Shown here one piece after another: positions 54,341-63,661 of a stretch of DNA of 64,000 nt. A program made the position numbers and the translations under genes. The DNA lies in the NCBI GenBank assembly GCA_036426205.1, contig CM071574.1, positions 15,733,508 to 15,797,507 on the forward strand. Reading direction: 5' to 3'. The notes under the pieces were generated by a model. That model ran no database searches and was not told the DNA's origin. It saw only the letters and a list, made by a program, of their open reading frames with translations. Each line of letters opens with the position of its first letter. The stretch's first letter is position 1. Source of the DNA: Ascaphus truei (lineage: Eukaryota; Chordata; Amphibia; Anura; Ascaphidae).

Positions 54341-54600
54341 GTGTGTGTGTGTGTCTGTGTATGTGTGGTTTGTGATTGTGTGTGGTGTGTGTGTGTGTGG
54401 GTGCATGTGCGTGTGGTGGGCGTGGTGGTGTGTGTGGTTGTGTATGGCATGTGGGTGGTGCATGTGTTGAATGTGTGTGTGTGTGCATGCATGTGTGAGT
54501 GTATGCATGTGTGTGTGTGTGTGTGTGTGCCTTTGTGTGGTTGGTGGCCTTTGTGTGGTGGTGTGTGGTGTGTGCGGTGTGTGTGCGTGCGTGCGTGAAT
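54335..54600. repeat. TG-rich microsatellite tract
   Basis: GTGTGTGTG, GTGGTG and GCATGTGTG arrays on the plus strand. Confidence 0.9.
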
Positions 54601-54933
54601 ATATTTATCAAAGTTGCCAATGTTAATAAATAATTATTCTCACAACATGTCTTTTTTTTTAATTTTTAAAATATTATATATATACACACACACACACAAA
54701 CAAAACACGCAAACGCACAGACACCAAAACACAACACACACAACAACAACACACATGTTCCAGTGACACACACACACTGACAGCTACCAAGTGAAACACA
54801 CACACACAGTGATACCCGCTTCCAAGCGCTTGCTGTCTCCTCTGTAAGGACAGCAAAAAGCTCCTGGTAGAGCGAGCGGGCAGCAAGCGAGAGCGAGCAA
54901 GCGCCAAACATGGCCAAGGCCTTATCCCTTAGC

Positions 54934-55214
54934 AAAGGGGTGGGCAAACTTTTCCCTCTGCACCCCGCCTGTCTCACCCCCCTGCTCGCGCCCCCCTCCT
55001 TACATTGACGTCACGTGCGCATGGCAACGAAGCATCATGTTCTGACCCCGCAGCGTCTTTGACGATGCGTCGCCAGAAGCACCGGGACAAGGTAAGAGAT
55101 CTTACAGAGGCCTTGCACGATCCCTGGCATTTAATTTAAATGCTTTGGGGAGAGCGCAGGGCACTCTTCCCCCCCCCAGAAAATTCACGCCCCCCCCCCA
55201 GTTTGCTGATGCCA
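54934..55214. mobile_element. diverged hAT element (CAGGGGTGCGCAAACT family)
   Basis: AAAGGGGTGGGCAAACTTTT at the left, interior GCATTTAATTTAAATGCTTT and GGGAGAGCGCAGGGCACTCT, right end near CCAGTTTGCTGATGCCAGGG. Aligns with 23369-24104 in reverse order. Confidence 0.65.
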
Positions 55215-55369
55215 GGGACCATAAACATATCAAAAATATGAATTCTTTATAATAAAGTGAAAGACAGACTACATATATATGGAGCAGAAGACAATAAAAT
55301 ACCCTGCTATGCGCTATCTTCCCTGTAATGGAGAAGAACAAATGAAATGAAGCTGAAGGCTTCTAGTCT

Positions 55370-55545
55370 TCTCAGCCAGCTGTGTGACATGTTGCCCTGG
55401 CAACGCGGCTCCAAATGAAGCTGCAGGGATGTGACATCAAATGACCCTGCAGCGTATTTGTCGCGGATGCAAGGTAGGGGGGGGGGGCGCGAGAACCGGG
55501 CAAGCAAGAAAGGGAGGCCGAGAAGCAAATGTTTGCGCTCCCCTG
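55370..55545. mobile_element. second hAT fragment, same family
   Basis: Right end ATGTTTGCGCTCCCCTG and interior TTGCCCTGGCAACGCGG and GACATCAAATGACCCTGCAG. The left end is absent. Confidence 0.6.
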
Positions 55546-55559
55546 CTCTAGCACATGGA

Positions 55560-56684
55560 AGAGAAAATATGTATATCAATATTATAGCATATTAAAGCTC
55601 TGCGTCAGAAGAAGGTAGAAAAGCATGTATTCCATTTTGAATTGACTTGGTAGAATATGTAAAATGTTTCGTTATAGCAGTTCAGATGATTTATTTAGTA
55701 ATTCTACCATTGGGTCACTTTTTCAAAGAGTTTGTATTGCCTCCGAGAAAGGAATATCTTAGAACGTAGATACAACCGGTGTGTTGTGTGTGTGTGTGAT
55801 GTTAGGTAACTCAATCAACCCCGGATAATAAATTATAGAAATAAAAGCTATTAGGTTTTTGGGATTGCCTTAGGATTTAAACAGTTTGGCTGGCATCTGA
55901 AAGTTAACTTGCTAAATATTGCCTGTGTGGTCGACACACATGTCTGCTTACCATGTTCATATATATTGAATGGGGGCTAAAGTGGTTACTCCATCATGCT
56001 TCCCATGTTAAAACAAATGAAACCGTTACGGGTAAATAGCTACATATGGTACTATTACAAAATGTATTGCTTAGATCAGACCCTTCATTACATTTTTAAA
56101 TAGCAAATGTATTAGGAACATGTACAATGGATTTACACTAGAGGAAAACAAATTCAGTGCACATGTTTAACAACAAATCAATGGAATAGATTTCTTTATT
56201 CTGTAGCCAGAATTAGTCACGGATAAACAATGCAAACGAAGGAAAACCAGTATAATCTAGTGTGTGTTTATTTAAGTACCAGTCTCCCTGATTGAAAAAA
56301 AAAAAATCAAAAAGGAGTATGGGACTACATATATCTTCTCACTAGGCACACTGCAATATTGCATTTAACATATTATATTCATAATCCTAATCCTCACAGG
56401 CAGCATAGAAAATGAGAGTTTCGGAATGGTCTGATAGTCCCTGAACAGATCATTATTTAGCTAAGCTGCCCATAGGTTTCCAGACATGCATATGATGCAG
56501 CAATTGATTTTACAGGAAGCTTGTGCATCATGCCAGATGAGCTAAATATGTGCAATTTACAGCGCGTTTACAGGCCAGTTTCATTAGTACAGCGGTTATT
56601 TCGTTCGTCTTAAATTCATTACAGAATCTATTACTGTATCTTAAAGAAGGCAGAGTTTTAACAGGTTACTGCATATTGGTATTG
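55560..56684. other. AT-rich DNA, no feature recognised
   Basis: No repeat ends or coding signal. Confidence 0.45.
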
Positions 56685-56880
56685 CTCAACCAGTACATCA
56701 AGCTCCCCCCCAATAGGTCAGGCATTCAGGATCCCAGCTTCAGCACAGGTGGCTCAATCATTTCACCCCTGTGCTGAAGCAGGAACTGATTGAGCCACTT
56801 GTGCTGAAGCAGGGATATCCTGAAAACCTGACCTGTTGAGGGGGGTATGGGGGCTTGAGGACTGGAGTAGAGCCCCCCTG
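56685..56880. mobile_element. palindromic hAT-type MITE
   Basis: ATTGCTCAACCAGTACATCA to GGACTGGAGTAGAGCCCCCC, with GCTTCAGCACAGGTGGCTCA and its mirrored arm. Left end decayed. Confidence 0.82.
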
Positions 56881-56894
56881 TGTTAACCTGTGGA

Positions 56895-57028
56895 AATGCT
56901 ACCATAATCATTATGTTATCCCCACATAATCATTATGTTACCCCCCCCATAATCATTATGGATCCCCCCCCCCATAATCATTATGTTACCCCCCCCCATA
57001 ATCAGTATTTATCCCCCCCCCCCTCAGT
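56895..57028. repeat. C-run minisatellite with palindromic ATAATCATTAT core
   Basis: Five imperfect units of ATAATCATTATGTTACCCCCC, each with a run of about 4 to 12 C. ATAATCATTAT is nearly self-complementary. Confidence 0.88.
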
Positions 57029-57972
57029 AAAAATGTTGTGAACGAAACATAACTGGCTTTCTAATACAAATGTAATTACTCTTAAATAAAACCTTCACTT
57101 TTTTTTGTTCAATGGAACTCAAGGAAGATTTATTAAAACAAGTTACACTTTACACAACTGAAACACAACATATATTTTCATACTGCATATCTAAGTAAAA
57201 AATTGCTTCACAGACCATTAAAAAAAAAAATCACAATATTTGGGATCCTTGTCCCAACATTGAAAACATTATTACTGTAGTTAACCCAAAAAGTAAAAGC
57301 GGCCAGCTTCGTTTCTTGAAGAAGTGGAATGGAGGGGGGGTCTTCGGTGAATTTAGGTGTCTAAGATCCACTGTGTTCTGCCACACTGCGGTTTCTTAGA
57401 ATTCCATTCGGGATAATAGAGAGATCAAATTTGTATCTATTCCGTATTAGCATATCTCACAGGTATCTCAGGTGAGCTTCTTTTTGGGCACAAGGAACAT
57501 TGAAACTGACAATGTTACCCCGGCCGTGGAAGTGGTCTGCTTTTAAAGGAAGCCAGGGGGAGTGTGCTACAGGTGTGAGCAGTGAGAAGCTCAAATGTTT
57601 GCCGTGTCAGTGATCCTACCCAACAGCTGGTTTAGCTCACACTCCTAGAGCTGTTTCCCAGAATACTGGCAATTTTTTGTTCTAATCCTGTCGGGCTTGA
57701 CACCAGTACACCATTCCTCACAAAATGTCAAATCAATATAGTTTGTATGGTAATCCTTTCTGGAAGTGTGAGATGACTCATTTAAATATACTTCGCATAT
57801 CTCCCAAGCGCTCCCAGGAGTGTTTGTTTATGAGCTCATGTATCTCTCCCTATGTTATTTGGTGGGGAATTTGAGGATATAGAGTTTGAGTCGCTAGTAA
57901 AATTGATGTCTCTTGGTGAAAGTTAGCTTTCAGGGGTTTGGATCCCAGACGTGTAAAAAGTGATCACTGGAT
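57029..57972. other. unassigned DNA with AATTAGCATAT-family remnants
   Basis: 57455-57500 and 57770-57900 contain TTAGCATATCTCACAGGTAT and ATACTTCGCATATCTCCC, related by eye to 22.4 and 35.1 kb. I cannot set element ends. Confidence 0.4.
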
Positions 57973-58419
57973 TTAAAGGAAAAATTCATGTTTTTTTGTT
58001 TATTTTTTTAATTACTGTTTTTTTGACATAGGTTTGAAGCACGGGGTCTCCAGGGCTACACCCAATTAATTTAAGCTCCAGGGTCCCCCTGCTTCATGAG
58101 ATTCTTCCCTCCGTAGGGGCTGCCAGTATCTCTGCAAAGTTTAAAGCTCCCGCATCACACAGGCCAATAGGACGCTGAATCTGATGATGTCCTGGCTTCC
58201 TATTGGGCCCCAGCGCATGAGAGCTTTGAAAAGAAGCCCATACTTGAACAGCGCGGTTACCGGCACCCCCTATCGAGCAAGGGATCTCTGGAAATGGGGG
58301 CTCCCCAAAGCTGAAATGAATGGGGTTCAGCTCCGGAAACCCTCTGCTTCAATCCCATGTTAAAAAAAAAATAAAAAAAGATTGCAAAAAAAATTTGCCA
58401 GCTTGGATTGCTGCTTTAA
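57973..58419. mobile_element. TTAA-type MITE, both ends visible
   Basis: TTAAAGGAAAAATTCATG at the left and CTTGGATTGCTGCTTTAA at the right, with TTAA at 57973-57976 and 58416-58419. The interior repeats GGGGTCTCCAGGGCT and mirrored GGGGGCTCCCCAAAGCTGAA around GATGATGTC and CTTCCTATTGGG. TTAA duplication suggests piggyBac or Kolobok; which one is not decided. Confidence 0.75.
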
Positions 58420-58424
58420 GATGA

Positions 58425-58563
58425 AATCCAATGGTGGATTCCATGAAATCCAGATTTTTTTTCAGTGCCCGATCCACCATCGGATTCTGGTGTGTGGATC
58501 AGATTTTGGTTAAACCAGTACCGAAAATCCGTGGACCGGATTTTGACAGGTTCACCCATCTCT
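58425..58563. mobile_element. fragment of TAGAGATGGG hAT-type MITE
   Basis: GGATCAGATTTTGG and GGTTCACCCATCTCTG mark the right end; the left end is missing. Same family as 12921 and 22864. Confidence 0.65.
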
Positions 58564-59493
58564 GCTGTTTATAGCACAATAACATTTTCATAGACATTCT
58601 GTAGTACTGTAATGCTTCCTTTTCGGTATGAGAGACAAACTTCAGTCAATTCCCCTAAAGAGAGTTTTATAGGGAAAGTCCCTTTTCCTGAATTCCCTCA
58701 CTGACAGGAGGGAAACATTTGCTTAGCTTTGTGAATTTGGAAACATTTGTGGACAGTCGCGGCTGGTGAAATATTGGAAATCAGCCGCCGTGAATACTGT
58801 ACTTAGCACTTTGATACCAATTTTAACCAATATTTGAAAAATGGTGAGCAATTATTAACGAATAATGGGAAATTTGGCAAATTCCGCTAATGATCGCATA
58901 AATAAATTGGGAAGTACCAATTTCTAAATCTATAAATCAACAAATGGCCTTCACTTCAAAATTTCTCATATATAAGTGCATTTTGTTAAAAAATGTGCGG
59001 GATATCTTGCAAAACAAACTAAAATAGGTTCACACACATCTAATCACTGACTGTCATTCTGATTTACATTGCATGACACCAAGCGCATTTAATTTGCTTT
59101 TTGCCATCAAAAGTTTTGTAAACTGAATCAACATTCTCTTCAAAAGCCTTAAATTATCAATCTATGACTCTTACAGATTACTATTTTTAATCAAGTATTC
59201 TTGCCAAAGCCATTATCCAAAACTGTTTAATTCCACAATGTAGGTATTATGTACAGCACATTACTTACCTATCACGAACTATGTGATAGATGCAGAGATG
59301 AATCATACTTAGTATCTGAAGCACAGTTCCAAAAGGCAACTGATGGGAAGGACATATGTTCATTTAAATATTCTCATGAGTAAGACTAAATTGTATTTAC
59401 AAGATCAGATGCCTAATTCAATTATTGCTATACATTTCTTGCCAGTTTTTGTTTTATTGTTAATTTAGAAATGACTCATGTATTCTATAACAC
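58564..59493. other. AT-rich DNA, no feature recognised
   Basis: No repeat ends or coding signal. Confidence 0.45.
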
Positions 59494-59690
59494 AGGGGCT
59501 CTCAACTCCAGTCCTTAAGCTCCCCTACAGTCTCAGATTTTCAGGATATCCCAGCTTCAGCACAGGTTTCTGATTGAGCCACCTGTGCTGAAGCAGGGAC
59601 TGATTGAGTCATCTGTAGTGAAGCTGGGATATCCTGAAAACCTGACCTACTTGGGTGGGGGTATTTGAGGACTGGATTTGAGCACCCCTG
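59494..59690. mobile_element. palindromic hAT-type MITE
   Basis: CAGGGGCTCTCAACTCCAGT to TTTGAGCACCCCTG, long foldback arms including AGGATATCCCAGCTTCAGCA and mirror. Confidence 0.85.
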
Positions 59691-60214
59691 CTGTAGGGGA
59701 TAGGATCTTTGTACCATCCTTGTTTATTCTAAGCATGTTGAATGCTATTTTTTCAGTTGCTCATAAATTTGAGAGAAATATTGTATTAGGATTTAAAAAA
59801 ATAAACACATACACAAATAACTTTAACCTTGTTTAAGCCAGTGATTTGTTTTAGCTGGGTATGTTTAAAAACATCACCTCGAACAATTAAATTCAAATGT
59901 CCACACCGTTACTACTTCATTAGGATATGTTACATTACCTCTTAAAAGACCAATATGAGAGTTCATCATACAGAGGATGTAATTATACACAAACTTTTGA
60001 GACCAATGTTGATGTTACACCTAAAAAAGACACTTGAGCGTTTTTGCAATGTTATATACAATTACATCTATGAAGAACATTATTCAAATGTATACTTTCC
60101 CATCCTACAAATGAACCAATTGGGCTACTAGAAATCTACAATATACTTTAGTCATATCTGAAATAATACAAGGCACTTTATAACAACAATGTTGACAGTT
60201 GTAGTATACTATAC
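59691..60214. other. AT-rich DNA, no feature recognised
   Basis: No repeat ends or coding signal. Confidence 0.45.
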
Positions 60215-60216
60215 AT

Positions 60217-60320
60217 CAGGTGTGGCCAACTCCAGTCCTCAAGGGTCGCCAACAGGTCAGGTTTCAGGAAATCCCCGCATCAGCAGAGGTGGCTAAATCA
60301 GTGGCTCAGTCTTTTAATGA
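60217..60320. mobile_element. left half of a palindromic hAT-type MITE
   Basis: CAGGTGTGGCCAACTCCAGT, AACAGGTCAGGTTTCAGG and CAGTGGCTCAGTCTTTTA. The right arm is missing and the sequence runs into a SINE remnant. Confidence 0.75.
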
Positions 60321-60500
60321 GTAGCTTAGTGCTCACTGCCTTCCAAGCAGTTAACCAAATCACAATGTTGTCTCCTTGTGACCTTCGATAAGTCACTCAA
60401 TCTCCCTGTGCCTTAGGCACCAAAATTACATTGCAAGCTGTAGGGGGCAGAGAATCATGGGGCCTGCAAAATATAAAGTGCTGAGTACACTGTCAGTGAA
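60318..60500 (+). mobile_element. CORE-SINE remnant
   Basis: GAGTAGCTTAGTGCTCACTG (A-box-like), TGTGACCTTCGATAAGTCAC, TCTCCCTGTGCCTTAGGCAC, then GCAAAATATAAAGTGCTGAG. Same order as the SINE at 16430-16675, in plus orientation. The B box is degraded. Confidence 0.65.
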
Positions 60501-60507
60501 ATATATA

Positions 60508-61250
60508 TGTAGCCATGTCTGGTTTTGGCTACTAATCTACCATCCCTGACATGCAAGCCCTGGTAACAGTACAGGCAGTATCAGGAGCAATTCTGGGTTT
60601 TGTCCACCAGAAGAAGCTCCCTTGAGTGACAGGGAAGAGGTGAGCTAAGGCCTGTGTTCTGCCCAATCAGGTGCTCAGACCTTGGACCTGCCTCCTCTGT
60701 ACTTAAGGGGCTGCAATACCAAATTTAATTAGTGTCTCTCCCCCCTTGAGATAGACAGGTACCACAACAGGAGTGCTTAGAGCTCTGACACTCTCTGTCC
60801 CTTCCCCTTGGGGGGAGTGGGATGAGTACCTCTACCTCTGACTCTATTAGGGAGTCAGGGAGGAGCTGGGACTGCCCTTGGTGCTCTACGCCAGGGGTGG
60901 AAGTCCAGGGACCATCTGAAGGTTGGAGACCTAATAAGATCCAGTATATGCTGTATACTGTGTTGAAGAACAAAGTGTTCCTGGTCAACTATATCCTGCC
61001 TGGTGTGCAATCTATCAGCGGAGAGTAGTGTAAATTCTCCTGCAGGGATTGTTTTCATTTTACTGGAGCCTGCAAGTGATGGAGGTGCTGATCACCATGA
61101 GATAAAGACCAGTCGTCTACCCCAGAAGCCTCTCCTGATGTCCCCACTACCACCGGCGTATGACTCAGCATCCTGTGAGCCAGCAGGTAGCCAGCACTAC
61201 ATACCTGGCAACAGGGGAATTTCTTAGAGGGTGGGGGACACACCGTTACA
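60508..61250 (+). mobile_element. solo LTR, 743 bp, with 4-bp target duplication
   Basis: TGTAGCCATGTCTGG to GGACACACCGTTACA, with TATA at 60504-60507 and 61251-61254. Ends match those of the 43.8-48.1 kb element (TGTAGCCAGGTC...CCGTTACA), but the body is different and shorter. It inserted beside the Tc1-like remnant. Confidence 0.82.
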
Positions 61251-61254
61251 TATA

Positions 61255-61594
61255 TATTGTATTATTACTGCTATTGTGTGCCCTGACTCCTTTACTATGA
61301 AGACAGTTGACCGTTGGTATGAGGTGTTTGTGCTGATATGCTGTGTTTGGTTTTCGCCAAACGTGGCGCTGTGCATTATGGCAAAACATCTCCACTTTGG
61401 TCTCATCTGTCCAAAGGACATTGTTCCAGAAATCTTGTGGTTTGTTCAGATGCAACTTTGCAAACCTAAGCCATGCTGCCATGTTCTTTTTAGGGAGAAG
61501 AGGCTTTCTCCTGGCAACCCTTCCAAACAAACCATACTTGTTCAGTCTTTTTCTAATTGTACTGTCATGAACTTTAACATTTAATATACTAACT
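61255..61594 (-). pseudogene. Tc1-like transposase, middle part
   Basis: The minus-strand frame contains HDSTIRKRLNKYGLFGRVAR (the second helix-turn-helix region), LNKPQDFWNNVLWTDETKVE, with the first catalytic aspartate in the WTDE motif, and HVWRKPNTAYQHKHLIPTV. This is the Tc1/mariner DDE transposase. After HLIPTV it diverges, so the second and third catalytic acids are missing. The 5' part lies at 61945-62110 beyond the foldback. Confidence 0.9.
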
Positions 61595-61864
61595 GAGCAG
61601 AAGAACAAAAGAGAAACAGCGCACTGCCAGGGAGTCAGGTGGTGAGAAATAAAATCCTATTTATTCAGCACAATTCTAACAACAACATCAAGGACTTGGT
61701 TGTCCAAAACCTTTATCAAGGACTTGGTTGTTCGAAACACGTAGGAGGACCCTGTTCACCTCCTGGGGTGATGTTGTTGTTGGAATTGTGCTGAATAAAT
61801 AGGATTTTATTTCTCACCACCTGACTCCCTGGCAGTGCGCTGTTTCTCTTTTGTTCTTCTGCTC
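61595..61864. mobile_element. foldback element, copy h, with 96-nt arms
   Basis: Arms 61595-61690 and 61769-61864 pair almost perfectly, including GAGAAACAGCGCACTGCC and mirror, and GAATAAATAGGA in the right arm. The 78-nt loop holds hammerhead-like copy h and a direct duplication of ATCAAGGACTTGGTTGT (about 61688 and 61715). It lies inside the transposase, replacing roughly 150 bp of coding sequence. Confidence 0.88.
61709..61750 (+). ncRNA. hammerhead-like motif, copy h (core degenerate)
   Basis: ACCTTTATCAA in the core position, stem II GGAC/GTTC, GAAA (61734-61737), ACACGTAGG. Only stem II and the GAAACNCGTAGG half are well conserved. Not expected to cleave. Confidence 0.38.
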
Positions 61865-61944
61865 TGGATTTCTGCATTGCGGCTGGCACGCCACATTGGA
61901 CTCCCTCAGACTGCAGGAGTGGGTAAGATTATCACATTTATTGT

Positions 61945-62110
61945 TTATCATGATCAATTATGGATGAGTACCAGTAATCTTTCTCACTGTAGAATGATGG
62001 ACTTTAAATAGTTTGGAAATGGCCTGATAACCCTTCCCCAGATTGATGGGCAGCAACAATTGCTTCTCTAAGATCATTGCTGATGTCTTTCCTCCTTGGC
62101 ATTGTCTTAA
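61945..62110 (-). pseudogene. Tc1-like transposase, N-terminal part
   Basis: The minus-strand frame includes MPRRKDISNDLREAIVAAHQ and, after a frame change, ISKLFKVHHSTVRKI. This is the first helix-turn-helix of the same transposase family. A frameshift in or near the QSGEG segment and the foldback to its left destroy the gene. Confidence 0.82.
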
Positions 62111-62477
62111 CACACATCTGAATGCTCCAGACCAGCAAACTGCTAAAACTTCGGCTTTTATAGAGGTGGTCACACTTGCTGATGATCAACTAATCAAGGG
62201 CATTTGATTAACAGCACCTGTCTGCTACTTAGCATCTTAATTCCTATGGAAGCAGTAAGGGTGTACTTAATTATTCACACATAGCTTCTCCATTTTGGCT
62301 TTATTTTTGTTAAATAAATCATGACACGGTGTAATATGTAATTTCTTGTTGTTCCTCTGAGGTTGTATTTACCTAATTTAAAGACCTGCTAAGGAACAGA
62401 TGATTGTTATTTTGTCCTGATATGTAAAACCATAGAATTCAAAGAGGGTGCACTCTTTGAATATATATATATACATA

Positions 62478-62590
62478 CAGCTCAACTCCGTTATAGTGTG
62501 ATGCGCTATAATGCGGATCCGCTTATAACGCGGTTTGAGCATGGACCCCAAATTTAAAAAAAAATTAAAAAAATGTTTTTTTTACATTTT
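62478..62590. mobile_element. partial Tigger-like MITE (CAGCTCAACTCCG end)
   Basis: CAGCTCAACTCCGTTATAGT after TA, then GGATCCGCTTATAACGCGGT and TTGAGCATGGACCCC, ending in an A/T-rich run. The right terminus is not found. Confidence 0.6.
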
Positions 62591-62594
62591 TTTT

Positions 62595-62750
62595 GCACAC
62601 TGCGCACTGCGCACTGCACAATGCACACTGCACACTGCACACTGCACACTGCACACTGCATACACTGCACACACACAGCACACTGCACACAGTCACAGAA
62701 CACAGCATACACTCACTGCACACACTCACAGCACACTGCATACACTCACA
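62595..62750. repeat. CACTGCACA-type tandem repeat
   Basis: Repeated CACTGCACA and variants, degenerating rightward into CATACACTCACAG. It produces a Cys/His/Thr-rich false frame. Confidence 0.9.
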
Positions 62751-62819
62751 GGATATATGGTAAAGAAAGGAAGCAATCTTCCTGTAGTAGAGCTCCGGAC
62801 AGGTGAAAAAGGTAACAGC

Positions 62820-63282
62820 AGTAGATAATAAACTGTATAAATATCAAGTCCACAATATTTCAATCCAGAAATTATCCTATATTTTCTCCTATAAAGGGTG
62901 TTTGTCCAAGAATATAAATGGGGTATGTCAGGGAAGACCGTGTTATAGATCAACCTGACCCCCAACTATTTGGATAAAACAATACCCTGGAGCTGGATCC
63001 CACAGAATGTAGATAGTGAGTGAATGATAGTACTCACAGACTTGATTGAAGAAGTCTGGACTGGCGTGCAACGGCTCAGCAAACAGCACAGGTAAGAGGG
63101 ACCCCCAGCCGGGGGAAAGACGCCATGCACTGCTATCGTGCAACTGCCGAAAAATAAGCTGATGCTGTTGGGTCACTAAAAAAATACTTTATTCAAACAT
63201 CAGAGCATACAAAAAATAGCAGGATCCTCGTGGAGAACCACTCTGACGCGTTTCATGCCCTTACGGCACTTTGTCAAAGAGT
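62820..63282 (-). mobile_element. hammerhead-bearing element, copy i
   Basis: Read on the minus strand: motif, then TTTGAATAAAGTATTTTTTT (63180-63200) and GTGACCCAACAGCATCAGC, then a body without a long frame. Its 3' end is not certain. Confidence 0.5.
63240..63282 (-). ncRNA. hammerhead-like motif, copy i (best stems)
   Basis: Minus strand: stem I ACTCT (63282-63278), core TTGACAA, extra A, stem II GTGCC/GGCAT (five pairs, one wobble), GAAA, palindrome ACGCGT, C (the cleavage-site position), then AGAGT pairing perfectly with ACTCT. C3 and G8 of the core are changed, each by a transition, so activity is unlikely. The G8 change fits decay from CTGACGA at a CpG. Confidence 0.52.
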
Positions 63283-63610
63283 AATATCCTCCCCGAAAGT
63301 GCCGGCATAAATAGCCCCTGCAGTCTGGTGCTCCGCCCCCCGCACGTCACCAGGTAACAGTCTTGCGATACCAGATCGCAGGGCCCTCCCAGGATAGTGA
63401 CGAGGTGGGTAACCAGGGCTGCCAAGGTGTCTACAACAATGCCGGAACCACTAGTAAATACAATACTACATAACACACGCAAACAAAAACCAAAGAATAT
63501 ATATATATATTTAAACCTACTCAACCTAACAAAATGTGTTTATAACAATAATGATTATAACATCTAAACAAAAGAATAAATACATAAACAAATGGTGCAA
63601 AACATGAATA
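63283..63610. other. CpG-rich then AT-rich DNA, upstream part of copy i
   Basis: On the minus strand this is 5' of the motif. CGCACGTCACC and GCGATACCAGATCGCAGG are GC-rich. No frame of note. Confidence 0.4.

Positions 63611-63659
<49 letters not shown>
63611..63659. repeat. (TA)n array
   Basis: Nearly pure TA. On the minus strand it follows GGCGCTACTTC and TTTTTTGCTTGTTTTGAT, like the 3' end of copy c. Confidence 0.92.

Positions 63660-63661
<2 letters not shown>

Larger units (their letters stand above)
53890..54921. mobile_element. Harbinger-type element with minisatellite-rich interior
   Basis: TTA on each side (53887-53889, 54922-54924); ends GGCCCCGGACATGTT and AACATGGCCAAGGCC (imperfect inverted repeats). 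The interrupted host sequence CACCATTA|TCTCCTAGCA is intact near 53062-53085. Subterminal CGTGCTTGCGGAAGCG and its reverse relative GCAAGCGAGAGCGAGCAAGC add inverted structure. The interior holds a 22-bp minisatellite and long TG/AC tracts. Confidence 0.78.
61251..62460 (-). mobile_element. Tc1-like transposon remnant
   Basis: Contains both halves of a Tc1-type transposase on the minus strand, interrupted by a foldback at 61595-61864. It has non-coding end sequence to about 62460 (GAATTCAAAGAGGGTGCACT near the right end). The left part stops at the LTR. Confidence 0.8.

Noticed and set aside
54039..54620. His/Thr-rich and Arg/Gly-rich frames of up to 193 codons
   Set aside because: They are translations of TG arrays and a 22-bp minisatellite.
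9648..59690. The palindromic CAGGGGTNCTCAACTCCAGT family as something new
   Set aside because: Ends and 8-bp duplications place it as an ordinary hAT-type MITE; the foldback shape alone is common in such elements.
62535..62828. Possible CRISPR-like or coding tandem repeat
   Set aside because: The CACTGCACA repeats have no unique spacers and no repeat of CRISPR length; this is simple-sequence DNA.
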